A stretch of DNA of 5,808 nucleotides from assembly GCA_023253435.1 (NCBI GenBank), contig JALRGJ010000080.1, positions 1-5,808 on the forward strand, read 5' to 3'. The DNA is from Ilumatobacteraceae bacterium (GTDB lineage: Bacteria > Actinomycetota > Acidimicrobiia > Acidimicrobiales > Ilumatobacteraceae). The position numbers were made by a program, and so were the translations under genes. Shown here one piece after another: positions 1 through 5,321 of this stretch (within the stretch, counting starts at the first letter, position 1; every line of letters starts with the position of its first letter). The notes under the pieces were generated by a model. That model had not been told where the DNA came from. It did no database searches and was given only the letters and a program-made list of their open reading frames with translations.

Positions 1-33
1 GTGCTAAATGGTAACTGGCTAGCGTGGAATTCC

Positions 34-903
34 ATGAGAGCCCGGACAGCCGTTATCCCTGCAGCTGGGCTGGGAACCCGTTTTTATCCCGTGACCAAGG
101 CAGTCCCCAAAGAGCTGTTGCCCATTTATGACCTGCCCGCTCTGCAGTGTGTGATGGATGAGGCCATTGCTGCGGGGGCCAACCACATCGTGCTGGTATC
201 CCATGAATCGAAAACCTCGATAGGTCAATATGTGACGCCAGCCCCCGAAGTGATTTCCAAACTTCAGTCAATGGGGAAGCACGAAGTTGCTCATCGGTTA
301 GCGCGCATCGGTGCCGATGTAAAAGTAACGATTGTTTATCAAGATGCACCGCGTGGGCTCGGCCATGCGGTGGGTTGTGCACAGGAGGCAGTAGGTAACG
401 AGCCCTTCATGTTGTTGCTTCCCGATGAATTGCGTGGTGGCGCTGAACTATTACAAGCATTAGTTGATTCATGTGATCAAAGAGGTGTGAGTGCAATAGA
501 ACTGTTGCGGGTATCCAAAGAGAAGGTGAGCGCGTACGGAGTTGTGGCCGTGAAGCCCGAAGATTCTCATGATGGTCCGTTTCACATCACCGGGATTGTT
601 GAAAAACCAGAAGTGAAAGATGCTCCTAGCGATCTCATCATTGCTGGTCGTTATGTGATTACTCCCGATGTCTTCGAAAAAATAAAGCGCTTGACCCCTG
701 GCGCAAATGGTGAATTGCAACTTACAGATGCATTAGCAATGCAAGTGAAAGATTCTCCTCTCACCGGAATTGTGAGCATGGTGCAAAGGTGGGATACCGG
801 CACACCTGTGGGTTGGTTAGAAGCTGTGATTGATGCCGCACTTGCACAACCAGATGTTGCTCCAGAGCTTCGTGAGTGGCTCACTAAACGATTGGCGCGC
901 TAA
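34..903 (+). CDS. galU: UTP--glucose-1-phosphate uridylyltransferase (UDP-glucose pyrophosphorylase)
   Basis: Cytosolic enzyme making UDP-glucose and pyrophosphate from UTP and glucose-1-phosphate, for cell-wall and capsule sugars. The 289-residue product has the GalU nucleotidyltransferase fold from end to end. The N-terminal nucleotide loop AAGLGTRF (10-17) is followed by TKAVPKE (21-27). Next come APRGLGHAV in the first half, LLPDE with the likely metal-binding Asp131, EKP at 190-192, GELQLTD at 226-232 and RWDTGTPVGW from 252. The length fits the family (about 290-300). I chose ATG 34 because the family begins only a few residues before the AVIPAAGLGTR motif and a weak purine stretch (TGGAA, 25-29) precedes it. 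The frame stays open to base 1 (GTG), so an 11-residue extension cannot be excluded. LLPDE replaces the more usual LPDD, a mild variation. The stop lies one base from the stop of the convergent gene. Confidence 0.93.
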   Translation: MRARTAVIPAAGLGTRFYPVTKAVPKELLPIYDLPALQCVMDEAIAAGANHIVLVSHESKTSIGQYVTPAPEVISKLQSMGKHEVAHRLARIGADVKVTIVYQDAPRGLGHAVGCAQEAVGNEPFMLLLPDELRGGAELLQALVDSCDQRGVSAIELLRVSKEKVSAYGVVAVKPEDSHDGPFHITGIVEKPEVKDAPSDLIIAGRYVITPDVFEKIKRLTPGANGELQLTDALAMQVKDSPLTGIVSMVQRWDTGTPVGWLEAVIDAALAQPDVAPELREWLTKRLAR

Positions 904-904
904 T

Positions 905-1459
905 TCAGTTTCTACGGAAAGCGTTGTGTTCATCCACAACAATTCCGTATTCATCCACGAGAGCAGCGTGTTGTTCACCAGTGTGAAGGGATGTGTATTC
1001 CCACGCAAACTCATCATGTCGGGTGTATCGAGCTGGTGTGCTCACCACACTCAGAGTTTCTACATCAATAGAAATCACATGGAGATCAGCGGTGTGTCCC
1101 ACGTGGAGCGGTAAGCGATGCGTGACAATGGAGTTAGTAAATGGCGTGCCAGCAAAATCGATGTCAATGCAACCGTCAAGTTCAGTTCGGTGAGCGCCGT
1201 TCATCTCACCCCATCTTCCATGACCATCTGTCGCGAGCCACAGATCTGGCTCTTCCATGTCGCGGAACAAAAGCATCTGCTGCACGTGCCACTGGGCTGA
1301 AAGCCGAATGATGGCCAGGGCTCGGTCTGACACCAGATTGACTTCGGCAGTCCAGCCTTCGTTTTCCCAGCGCATTGACACACTGCTTGCATGAGAACCG
1401 TCCCAAGTATTCCAAGACACTTCATGGCCAGATGAAGATGGCGCCTTGTAGTTACCCAT
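905..1459 (-). CDS. Putative glycolipid-binding family protein (PF06475 / DUF1089)
   Basis: A 184-residue soluble protein with no signal peptide or membrane segment. The C-terminal half carries features I recognise from the putative glycolipid-binding family (Pfam PF06475). These are a GRW turn near residue 82, the core ELDGCIDIDFAGTPFTN, the segment LHVGHTADLHVISIDV, and the closing pattern ARYTR ... Y..L...G.....VDEYGIVVDE...FRR. Length matches the family (about 180-190). The family name comes from a structural resemblance, and no biochemical role is firmly established, so function should be treated as unknown. The start ATG (1457-1459) has no evident ribosome-binding site on the minus strand. 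The gene converges with galU (one base between stops) and diverges from moeA, so it interrupts the galU-moeA pairing seen in other actinobacteria. Family assignment is from memory of the motif pattern. Confidence 0.82.
   Translation of the reverse strand: MGNYKAPSSSGHEVSWNTWDGSHASSVSMRWENEGWTAEVNLVSDRALAIIRLSAQWHVQQMLLFRDMEEPDLWLATDGHGRWGEMNGAHRTELDGCIDIDFAGTPFTNSIVTHRLPLHVGHTADLHVISIDVETLSVVSTPARYTRHDEFAWEYTSLHTGEQHAALVDEYGIVVDEHNAFRRN
913..949. terminator. Terminator-like nested hairpin at the convergent gene junction
   Basis: Just after the galU stop the sequence can fold into a two-part stem. An outer perfect 7-bp arm TACGGAA (913-919) pairs with TTCCGTA (943-949). A small 3/2-base internal loop follows, then an inner perfect 6-bp arm GTTGTG (923-928) pairs with CACAAC (935-940) around a 6-base loop. 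It lies inside the 3' end of the opposing gene and is nearly symmetric, so it could act on transcripts from both directions. Neither side has a run of T residues, so it is not a textbook intrinsic terminator. Termination here is inferred from position and stem strength. Confidence 0.42.
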
Positions 1460-1510
1460 ATGTATTGGTCTATCAGGAAAAAATGAGACAGTCCCGATAC
1501 GGTTTGAGAT
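1460..1510. promoter_or_regulatory. Divergent intergenic region (glycolipid-binding gene / moeA)
   Basis: These 51 bp separate two divergently read genes, so promoters for both must lie here or reach into the coding ends. I found no convincing -35/-10 pair on either strand. The moeA ATG at 1511 has only a weak purine stretch before it and an in-frame TGA at 1505-1507, so its start cannot lie further upstream. The best ribosome-binding-like sequence (AGGA, 1475-1478) sits before a different ATG at 1483, described under findings. The regulatory role is inferred from gene orientation. Confidence 0.35.
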
Positions 1511-2752
1511 ATGACTCCGTTGGAAGAAGTACGTGAATTAGTACTCACATACTGCTCACCACGTGCCCCCAAAATGGTTCCACGCATGAATGCCAGAGGA
1601 CTCACCTTGGCATCAGATGTTGTTGCAACAGAGCCGGTGCCACCTTTTGCGAACACAGCGGTAGATGGGTACGCCGTCATTGCAGCAGATACCTCACGAG
1701 TTCCTGTTGAATTACGCGTGATCGGCGAAGTTGCAGCAGGGAATGTTGCAACTCAGAGTGTGCAACCCGGCACTGCCATTCGCATCATGACGGGGGCTCC
1801 TCTTCCAGATGGATGCGATGCAATCGTGATGGTAGAAAACACCGAGCGTATTGGTGAAGAAGCTGTTCGAATTTTGACATCGGTACAAGCAGGAGATGCA
1901 GTGCGCCTCGCCGGCTCCGATGTATCAACCGGCTCCACCGTGTTTCAAGCAGGAACAGTCATCAACCCGATGGTGGAGGGCGTGCTCGCCAGCATCAACG
2001 CTCAAAATGTTTCTGTATTTCCCCGTGTTCGTGTGGGTGTGATCTCAACGGGAGATGAATTAATAGACGATGGATCCCCGCTTTCACCGGGACAAATCAG
2101 AGAGAGCAATCGCGCAATGCTGCTTCGAGTTGTTGCTGAGGCTGGTGCTGAGGCTGTCGATTTAGGAATTGTTCGAGACAACGAAGGCGTATTGGAAAAC
2201 GAATTGATGCGAGCAGTGAATGAACTGCATTGTGACGCCATTGTCACAAGTGGAGGAGTCAGCATGGGTGACTACGACATTGTGAAAGCGGTGCTCGGAC
2301 GAATTGCGTCTATGAAGTGGTTTCAGATCGCGATGAAGCCCGCAAAACCATTTGCATTTGGAACCATCAATGGAACTTCTGCTGTGGTTCCAGTCTTTGG
2401 GCTTCCAGGAAATCCAGTGAGTTCACTCATGAGTTTTGAGTTGCTAGCACGGCCTGCAATTCGAACAATGATGGGTATGACTCATGCGTTTCGTCCGCGG
2501 GTGAGAGCAATTGTGGATGAAAACGTTTTACGTAAGCCCGACGGAAAAGTTCATTTCGACAGGGTCCATGCCCATTGGGGTACAGATGGACGTGTGCATG
2601 TCTCACGAACGGGCCCTCAAGGAAGTCATCAATTGGCAGCCACTTCAGTGGCCAATGCCATCATGGCTGTCCCAGATGGTGACGGCGTTTCTGCAGGTGA
2701 GGAAGTAGTGGTTACGTTTCTTGGCCCAGATTCTGGCCCCTCTCGCCGGTAA
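1511..2752 (+). CDS. moeA: Gephyrin-like molybdopterin molybdotransferase (MoeA/Glp)
   Basis: Cytosolic enzyme that inserts molybdate into adenylylated molybdopterin, the last general step of Moco synthesis. The 413-residue protein has the full MoeA/gephyrin-E layout. Domain I/II includes PPFANTAVDGYA (44-55), with Asp52 matching the key Asp59 of E. coli MoeA. The MPT-binding domain III carries VISTGDEL (Glu183), PGQIRESN, SGGVSMGDYD (247-256), KPAKPFAFG and LPGNPVS (298-304). A C-terminal beta domain from about residue 330 holds GSHQLAATS and AGEEVVV. All catalytic motifs are present, so molybdotransferase activity is plausible. In Corynebacterium a homologue called Glp also works in cell division with the membrane receptor GlpR, and this gene shares its locus with galU and a SepX/GlpR-like gene. 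Orthology to Glp rather than a plain MoeA is inference. ATG 1511 is forced by an in-frame stop just upstream. A 56-bp gap separates it from moaA. Confidence 0.93.
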   Translation: MTPLEEVRELVLTYCSPRAPKMVPRMNARGLTLASDVVATEPVPPFANTAVDGYAVIAADTSRVPVELRVIGEVAAGNVATQSVQPGTAIRIMTGAPLPDGCDAIVMVENTERIGEEAVRILTSVQAGDAVRLAGSDVSTGSTVFQAGTVINPMVEGVLASINAQNVSVFPRVRVGVISTGDELIDDGSPLSPGQIRESNRAMLLRVVAEAGAEAVDLGIVRDNEGVLENELMRAVNELHCDAIVTSGGVSMGDYDIVKAVLGRIASMKWFQIAMKPAKPFAFGTINGTSAVVPVFGLPGNPVSSLMSFELLARPAIRTMMGMTHAFRPRVRAIVDENVLRKPDGKVHFDRVHAHWGTDGRVHVSRTGPQGSHQLAATSVANAIMAVPDGDGVSAGEEVVVTFLGPDSGPSRR

Positions 2753-2796
2753 ACCACCCTCGCTTTTCCCCAAGTAGTCACAAACTGAATACTGCG

Positions 2797-2801
2797 TAGG
2801 A
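2797..2801 (+). promoter_or_regulatory. Ribosome-binding site deciding the GTG start of moaA
   Basis: TAGGA lies 7 bases before GTG 2809. It supports that non-ATG codon as the start, which places the protein's first residues where MoaA proteins normally begin, just ahead of the RDLRISVTDRC segment. Confidence 0.65.
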
Positions 2802-2808
2802 TTGCCTC

Positions 2809-3807
2809 GTGGATCTCGTTGATGGCTTTGGGCGCGTAGTGCGCGACCTGCGCATTTCTGTGACAGATCGCTGTAATTTTCGCTGCACGTATTGCATGCC
2901 AGAAGAGGGAATGACGTGGCTCGATAGGTCTGAGATTCTTACCTTTGAGGAAATTGAACGCATCGCACAACTTTGTGTTGAGCGTTTTGGTGTTGACAGT
3001 CTGCGACTCACTGGTGGAGAACCAACTGTACGTGCGCATCTCCCACGACTGATCCACAAATTGGGACAATTACGTCTCGCTAATGGGGACAAGCCCGACA
3101 TTGCTCTGACAACAAACGGTGCAACGTTGCGCAATATTGCATCTGAGTTGCGTGAGGCAGGACTTGATCGCATCAACGTCAGCTTGGACAGCTTGAGAGC
3201 TGACAGATTTTTAGCGATGACGCGTCGAGATGAACTTCACAATGTTCTTGCCGGAATTCAGGAAGCAAAACATGCAGGATTCCATCCCGTGAAGGTGAAT
3301 GCGGTGATTGAACGTGGAGCAAATGACGATGAGATACTTGATCTTGCTAATTACGGACGTGACAACAACATTGAAGTTCGATTTATTGAGTTCATGCCAC
3401 TAGATGCCAGCAACGAGTGGGAACGTAAAAAGGTTGTCACTCAAGATGAGATCGTTTCCATTATTTCTGCGGTGTATCCACTTACCTCGGTACCTGCACG
3501 CGGCGCAGCTCCTGCTGATAGGTGGAGCTATAACGATGGAAAGGGCGTGATTGGAGTCATTCCCAGTGTCTCGCATCCTTTCTGTGGTGATTGTGATCGT
3601 GTTCGGCTCACAAGTGATGGACAATTCAGAACCTGTCTTTTTGCAACAGATGAAACCGATCTTCGTCACCTACTACGCACTGGTGGTACCGACGACGAGA
3701 TTGCTGAAGTGATTGTGAATGCCGTTGGAGCTAAGTGGGCAGGTCATCAGATCAACCAAGTGAATTTCATCAGACCAAAACGTACGATGAGCCAGATTGG
3801 AGGGTGA
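2809..3807 (+). CDS. moaA: GTP 3',8-cyclase MoaA (radical SAM, Moco biosynthesis)
   Basis: Radical-SAM enzyme that rearranges GTP into 3',8-cyclo-GTP, the substrate of MoaC, in the first step of Moco synthesis. The 332-residue product has the N-terminal 4Fe-4S motif CNFRCTYC (Cys22, Cys26, Cys29), which holds the SAM-binding cluster. The SAM-binding GGEP follows at 69-72, then TTNG and the strand INVSLDS. The C-terminal second cluster has the MoaA-specific spacing CX2CX13C (Cys259, Cys262, Cys276). Arg264 and Arg266 in CDRVR, together with Arg15, match the GTP-contacting arginines known in S. aureus MoaA. The protein ends in Gly-Gly, the terminal motif MoaA uses to promote GTP cyclisation. 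All parts of an active enzyme are present and the length is normal. It starts with GTG behind a TAGGA site. Its stop is one base from the next gene's start, indicating co-transcription. Confidence 0.96.
   Translation: MDLVDGFGRVVRDLRISVTDRCNFRCTYCMPEEGMTWLDRSEILTFEEIERIAQLCVERFGVDSLRLTGGEPTVRAHLPRLIHKLGQLRLANGDKPDIALTTNGATLRNIASELREAGLDRINVSLDSLRADRFLAMTRRDELHNVLAGIQEAKHAGFHPVKVNAVIERGANDDEILDLANYGRDNNIEVRFIEFMPLDASNEWERKKVVTQDEIVSIISAVYPLTSVPARGAAPADRWSYNDGKGVIGVIPSVSHPFCGDCDRVRLTSDGQFRTCLFATDETDLRHLLRTGGTDDEIAEVIVNAVGAKWAGHQINQVNFIRPKRTMSQIGG
3799..3803 (+). promoter_or_regulatory. Strong Shine-Dalgarno deciding the crotonase start
   Basis: GGAGG lies 5 bases before ATG 3809, inside the last codons of moaA (encoding its Gly-Gly end). 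It favours ATG 3809 over the in-frame TTG at 3797, which has no comparable site. The spacing suggests the crotonase is translated efficiently and coupled to moaA. Confidence 0.75.
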
Positions 3808-3808
3808 C

Positions 3809-4621
3809 ATGCCAAGTGATGACACAGGTGAACTCGCCAATTTCAATATTTTGCTGGAAGTAGATGGCCCCATTGCCACTTTGATTCTGAACCGCCCTTC
3901 CAAACGAAATGCAATTCAATTTGCAATGTGGGCGGCCATAGAGGCGCAACTTTCTCAACTTCTGAGCAATCCTGAGGTGCGAGTTCTTGTCGTACGTGGT
4001 GAGGGTGAACATTTTTGTGCAGGCGCCGACATTTCAGAGCTCACTAACGGCCCTGGCGGTGAATACGGACGAGTCAATTGGGCTGCTGAAGAAGCGCTTG
4101 CAAATTTTCCTGTTCCCACTATTGCGATGATTAGAGGAAACTGTGTTGGCGGGGGAGTTTCCATTGCAACAGCATGCGATTTTCGTATTGCCTCTGAAGA
4201 AGCAGTATTCGGTATTACTCCCGCAAAACTGGGAATTGTTTATCCCACAAATGCTTTAGAGCGTGCAGTTCGTGTGATGGGGGCATCGGCAACAAAACAG
4301 ATGATGTTCACCGGTGACCTCATTAGTGCTGAACGAGCACACCACATTGGTTTAGTAGATGAAGTGGTTTCTATAGATCAACTTCAATCACGAGTTGATG
4401 TATTGGTTCACACAATTCTTGATCGTTCTCCACTCGCTCAAGTGGCGAGTAAAGCAATGATTGATGAAGTGGTGCGAGAAGGAAAAGTAAAACCAAAGAC
4501 AACTTTGCATTGGGAAACAGAAATGGACAAGAGTGGCGAGGTGCGAGAAGGTGTTGCAGCTTTCTTGGCAAAACGTCCACCTCGGTGGCCCTGGAAACTT
4601 CATAGAGGGAACAATGGCTGA
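3809..4621 (+). CDS. Enoyl-CoA hydratase/isomerase (crotonase) family protein, atypical active site
   Basis: A 270-residue crotonase-fold protein, the usual size for the family; members bind acyl-CoA and stabilise an enolate in an oxyanion hole. The N-terminal signature NRPSKRNA (28-35) is followed by the first oxyanion-hole segment HFCAGADI (68-75). The second is GNCVGGGVSIATACDFRIA (110-128). Then come FGITPAKLGI (134-143) and the family C-terminus REGVAAFLAKRPP. The two glutamates that catalyse water addition in classic enoyl-CoA hydratase (Glu144 and Glu164 of the rat enzyme) appear here as Ser118 and Ala139. It is therefore unlikely to be an ordinary hydratase; substrate and reaction are unknown. 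It is embedded between moaA (1 base away) and moaC (8-base overlap), so it is almost surely in their operon, but no Moco role for crotonases is known to me. Residue equivalence was judged by eye. Confidence 0.9.
   Translation: MPSDDTGELANFNILLEVDGPIATLILNRPSKRNAIQFAMWAAIEAQLSQLLSNPEVRVLVVRGEGEHFCAGADISELTNGPGGEYGRVNWAAEEALANFPVPTIAMIRGNCVGGGVSIATACDFRIASEEAVFGITPAKLGIVYPTNALERAVRVMGASATKQMMFTGDLISAERAHHIGLVDEVVSIDQLQSRVDVLVHTILDRSPLAQVASKAMIDEVVREGKVKPKTTLHWETEMDKSGEVREGVAAFLAKRPPRWPWKLHRGNNG
4605..4609 (+). promoter_or_regulatory. Ribosome-binding site deciding the moaC start
   Basis: GAGGG lies 4 bases before ATG 4614, within the end of the crotonase gene. The moaC frame is open upstream with another ATG at 4533, but those extra residues resemble no MoaC. 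The start at 4614 gives a protein of normal length beginning just before the FSHLND segment. Confidence 0.7.
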
Positions 4622-5093
4622 GCCAACTTTTTCTCATCTCAACGACAAGGGCAATGCCCACATGGTGGACGTAGGTGGCAAAGCCGTCACTCGTCGTCGT
4701 GCCGTGGCCCGGTGCTCTGTAGTGATGGCCCCTGAAACATCCACAGCCATCAGGTCTGGTTCGTTGCCAAAAGGTGACGTATTGGCGGTGGCTCGCATCG
4801 CGGGCATTCAGGGGGCGAAGCGAACGAGCGATCTCATTCCTTTGTGCCATCCGCTCATGATCAGTTCTGTTTCGGTGGAGCTCACCGTGGGAGAGGCCAC
4901 GGTGGACATAGAAGCCGTTGTGGAGACAACTGGTCAGACGGGGGTGGAGATGGAAGCTCTCACCGCATGCTCCGTTGCGGCTCTGACTCTCTATGACATG
5001 TGTAAGAGCGCGGACAAGAACATGGTCATTACCGAGGTGGCTCTCTGGGAGAAGTCCGGAGGGCGCTCCGGGGACTACAAACGGGGCAAATGA
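4614..5093 (+). CDS. moaC: Cyclic pyranopterin monophosphate synthase MoaC
   Basis: Converts the MoaA product 3',8-cyclo-GTP into cyclic pyranopterin monophosphate, completing step one of Moco synthesis in the cytosol; the family forms hexamers. The 159-residue protein matches MoaC throughout. It has FSHLND and HMVDVG (16-21) at the N-terminus, KGDVLAVARIAGIQGAKRT from 53, DLIPLCHPL (73-81), TGVEMEALTACSVAALT from 109, and DMCKSADKNM followed by SGGRSGDYK at the end. Lys53 and His79 line up with E. coli Lys51 and His77. Glu112, Glu114, Asp128 and Lys131 fall at the same numbers as in E. coli, so the catalytic set is intact. It overlaps the crotonase gene by 8 bases, which implies translational coupling. 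A 224-bp gap follows before the next confident gene. G+C looks somewhat higher here than in the crotonase. Confidence 0.96.
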   Translation: MAEPTFSHLNDKGNAHMVDVGGKAVTRRRAVARCSVVMAPETSTAIRSGSLPKGDVLAVARIAGIQGAKRTSDLIPLCHPLMISSVSVELTVGEATVDIEAVVETTGQTGVEMEALTACSVAALTLYDMCKSADKNMVITEVALWEKSGGRSGDYKRGK

Positions 5094-5117
5094 CACCTTT
5101 GTCAAGCCTTGTGAAGA

Positions 5118-5146
5118 TTGACCTCAGAATGCTGAAATTCAATGAT
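5118..5146 (+). promoter_or_regulatory. Candidate promoter upstream of the sepX-like gene
   Basis: TTGACC (5118-5123, five of six matches to the -35 consensus) is followed after exactly 17 bases by AATGAT (5141-5146, four of six matches to the -10 consensus). Transcription from it would begin near 5153 and give a leader of about 165 bases before ATG 5318. It is the only well-spaced pair I saw in this gap, but such pairs arise by chance. Its -10 would cover the ATG of the competing small ORF at 5142. Confidence 0.33.
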
Positions 5147-5321
5147 TACAAGGGTTTACGCCGAAAAATTGGTTCCCATTGTGAGTATGGGCATCCTGAT
5201 TCCCAGATTCCTCACTAGGCTTCTCAAAGCGTCTTCGGACGCAACTAGCCCGGCAGCCAGCAGGGTTAGCGGCCACGGTCGACTGTTCTTGTCCCCAAAC
5301 AAGGTGTACGTCAGTAGATGA
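5142..5321 (+). CDS. Possible 59-residue small protein, stop overlapping the sepX-like start
   Basis: An open frame of 59 codons fills most of the gap after moaC and ends in TGA at 5319-5321, overlapping ATG 5318 as ATGA, a classic translational-coupling arrangement. Such coupling would explain why the next gene lacks a good ribosome-binding site. The product would be basic, with a hydrophobic stretch LVPIVSMGILIP around residues 10-21 and a Ser/Ala-rich middle; I recognise no family. Against it, no Shine-Dalgarno sequence precedes ATG 5142, and five of its six arginines use AGA/AGG, whereas about one in twenty do in the next gene. The same bases hold several potential hairpins and a promoter-like -10 over the start. 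It may be a chance frame. Confidence 0.25.
   Translation: MITRVYAEKLVPIVSMGILIPRFLTRLLKASSDATSPAASRVSGHGRLFLSPNKVYVSR
5153..5317 (+). other. Candidate structured RNA leader ahead of the sepX-like gene
   Basis: Four hairpins can form in series. (1) GTGAG (5181-5185) pairs with CTCAC (5211-5215), enclosing TGGG (5188-5191) with CCCA (5202-5205). (2) GCGTC-TTCG-GACGC (5229-5242) is a perfect stem with the very stable C(UUCG)G tetraloop. (3) CTAGCCC (5245-5251) pairs with GGGTTAG (5263-5269), one G-U pair. (4) CTTGT (5288-5292) pairs with ACAAG (5299-5303), covering part of the only weak ribosome-binding sequence (AAGG, 5301-5304). Alternative pairings exist: CCCAT 5175-5179 with ATGGG 5187-5191, and GGCT 5218-5221 with AGCC 5247-5250. 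I recognise no known riboswitch or RNA family. The leader or small-RNA role is inference. Confidence 0.3.

Noticed and set aside
929..958. Nine-base direct repeat TTCATCCAC at 929-937 and 950-958.
   Set aside because: It encodes the repeated Val-Asp-Glu of the minus-strand protein seven codons apart (VDEYGIV VDEHNAF), so it is explained by coding rather than being a separate repeat element.
3797..3808. Upstream TTG start for the crotonase adding four residues.
   Set aside because: The GGAGG site is correctly spaced for ATG 3809 and overlaps the TTG itself, so it cannot serve the TTG.
5056..5071. Perfect 6-bp inverted repeat CCGGAG/CTCCGG with a 4-base loop near the end of moaC, considered as a terminator.
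   Set aside because: It lies within codons for the conserved SGGRSGD segment of MoaC, has no T run after it and ends 22 bases before the stop codon start region, so protein conservation explains it well enough.
5100..5105. Exact TTGACA on the minus strand after moaC, considered as an antisense promoter.
   Set aside because: No acceptable -10 hexamer lies at 16-18 bases spacing on that strand, so it is likely a chance hexamer.
4371..5105. Long minus-strand open frame of 244 codons across the crotonase/moaC junction.
   Set aside because: It is antisense to two well-supported genes with intact family motifs, and its translation shows no recognisable domain.
5101..5122. GTCAA/TTGAC inverted repeat just after moaC, considered as a moaC terminator.
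   Set aside because: A 5-bp A/T-containing stem with a 12-base loop and no T run is too weak, and one arm doubles as the promoter-like -35.
5153..5317. Known riboswitches and RNAs (Moco riboswitch, c-di-AMP, cobalamin, 6C RNA, tmRNA, SRP RNA) in the gap before the sepX-like gene.
   Set aside because: None of their conserved sequence elements as I know them could be found. A covariance-model search would be needed to exclude divergent forms.
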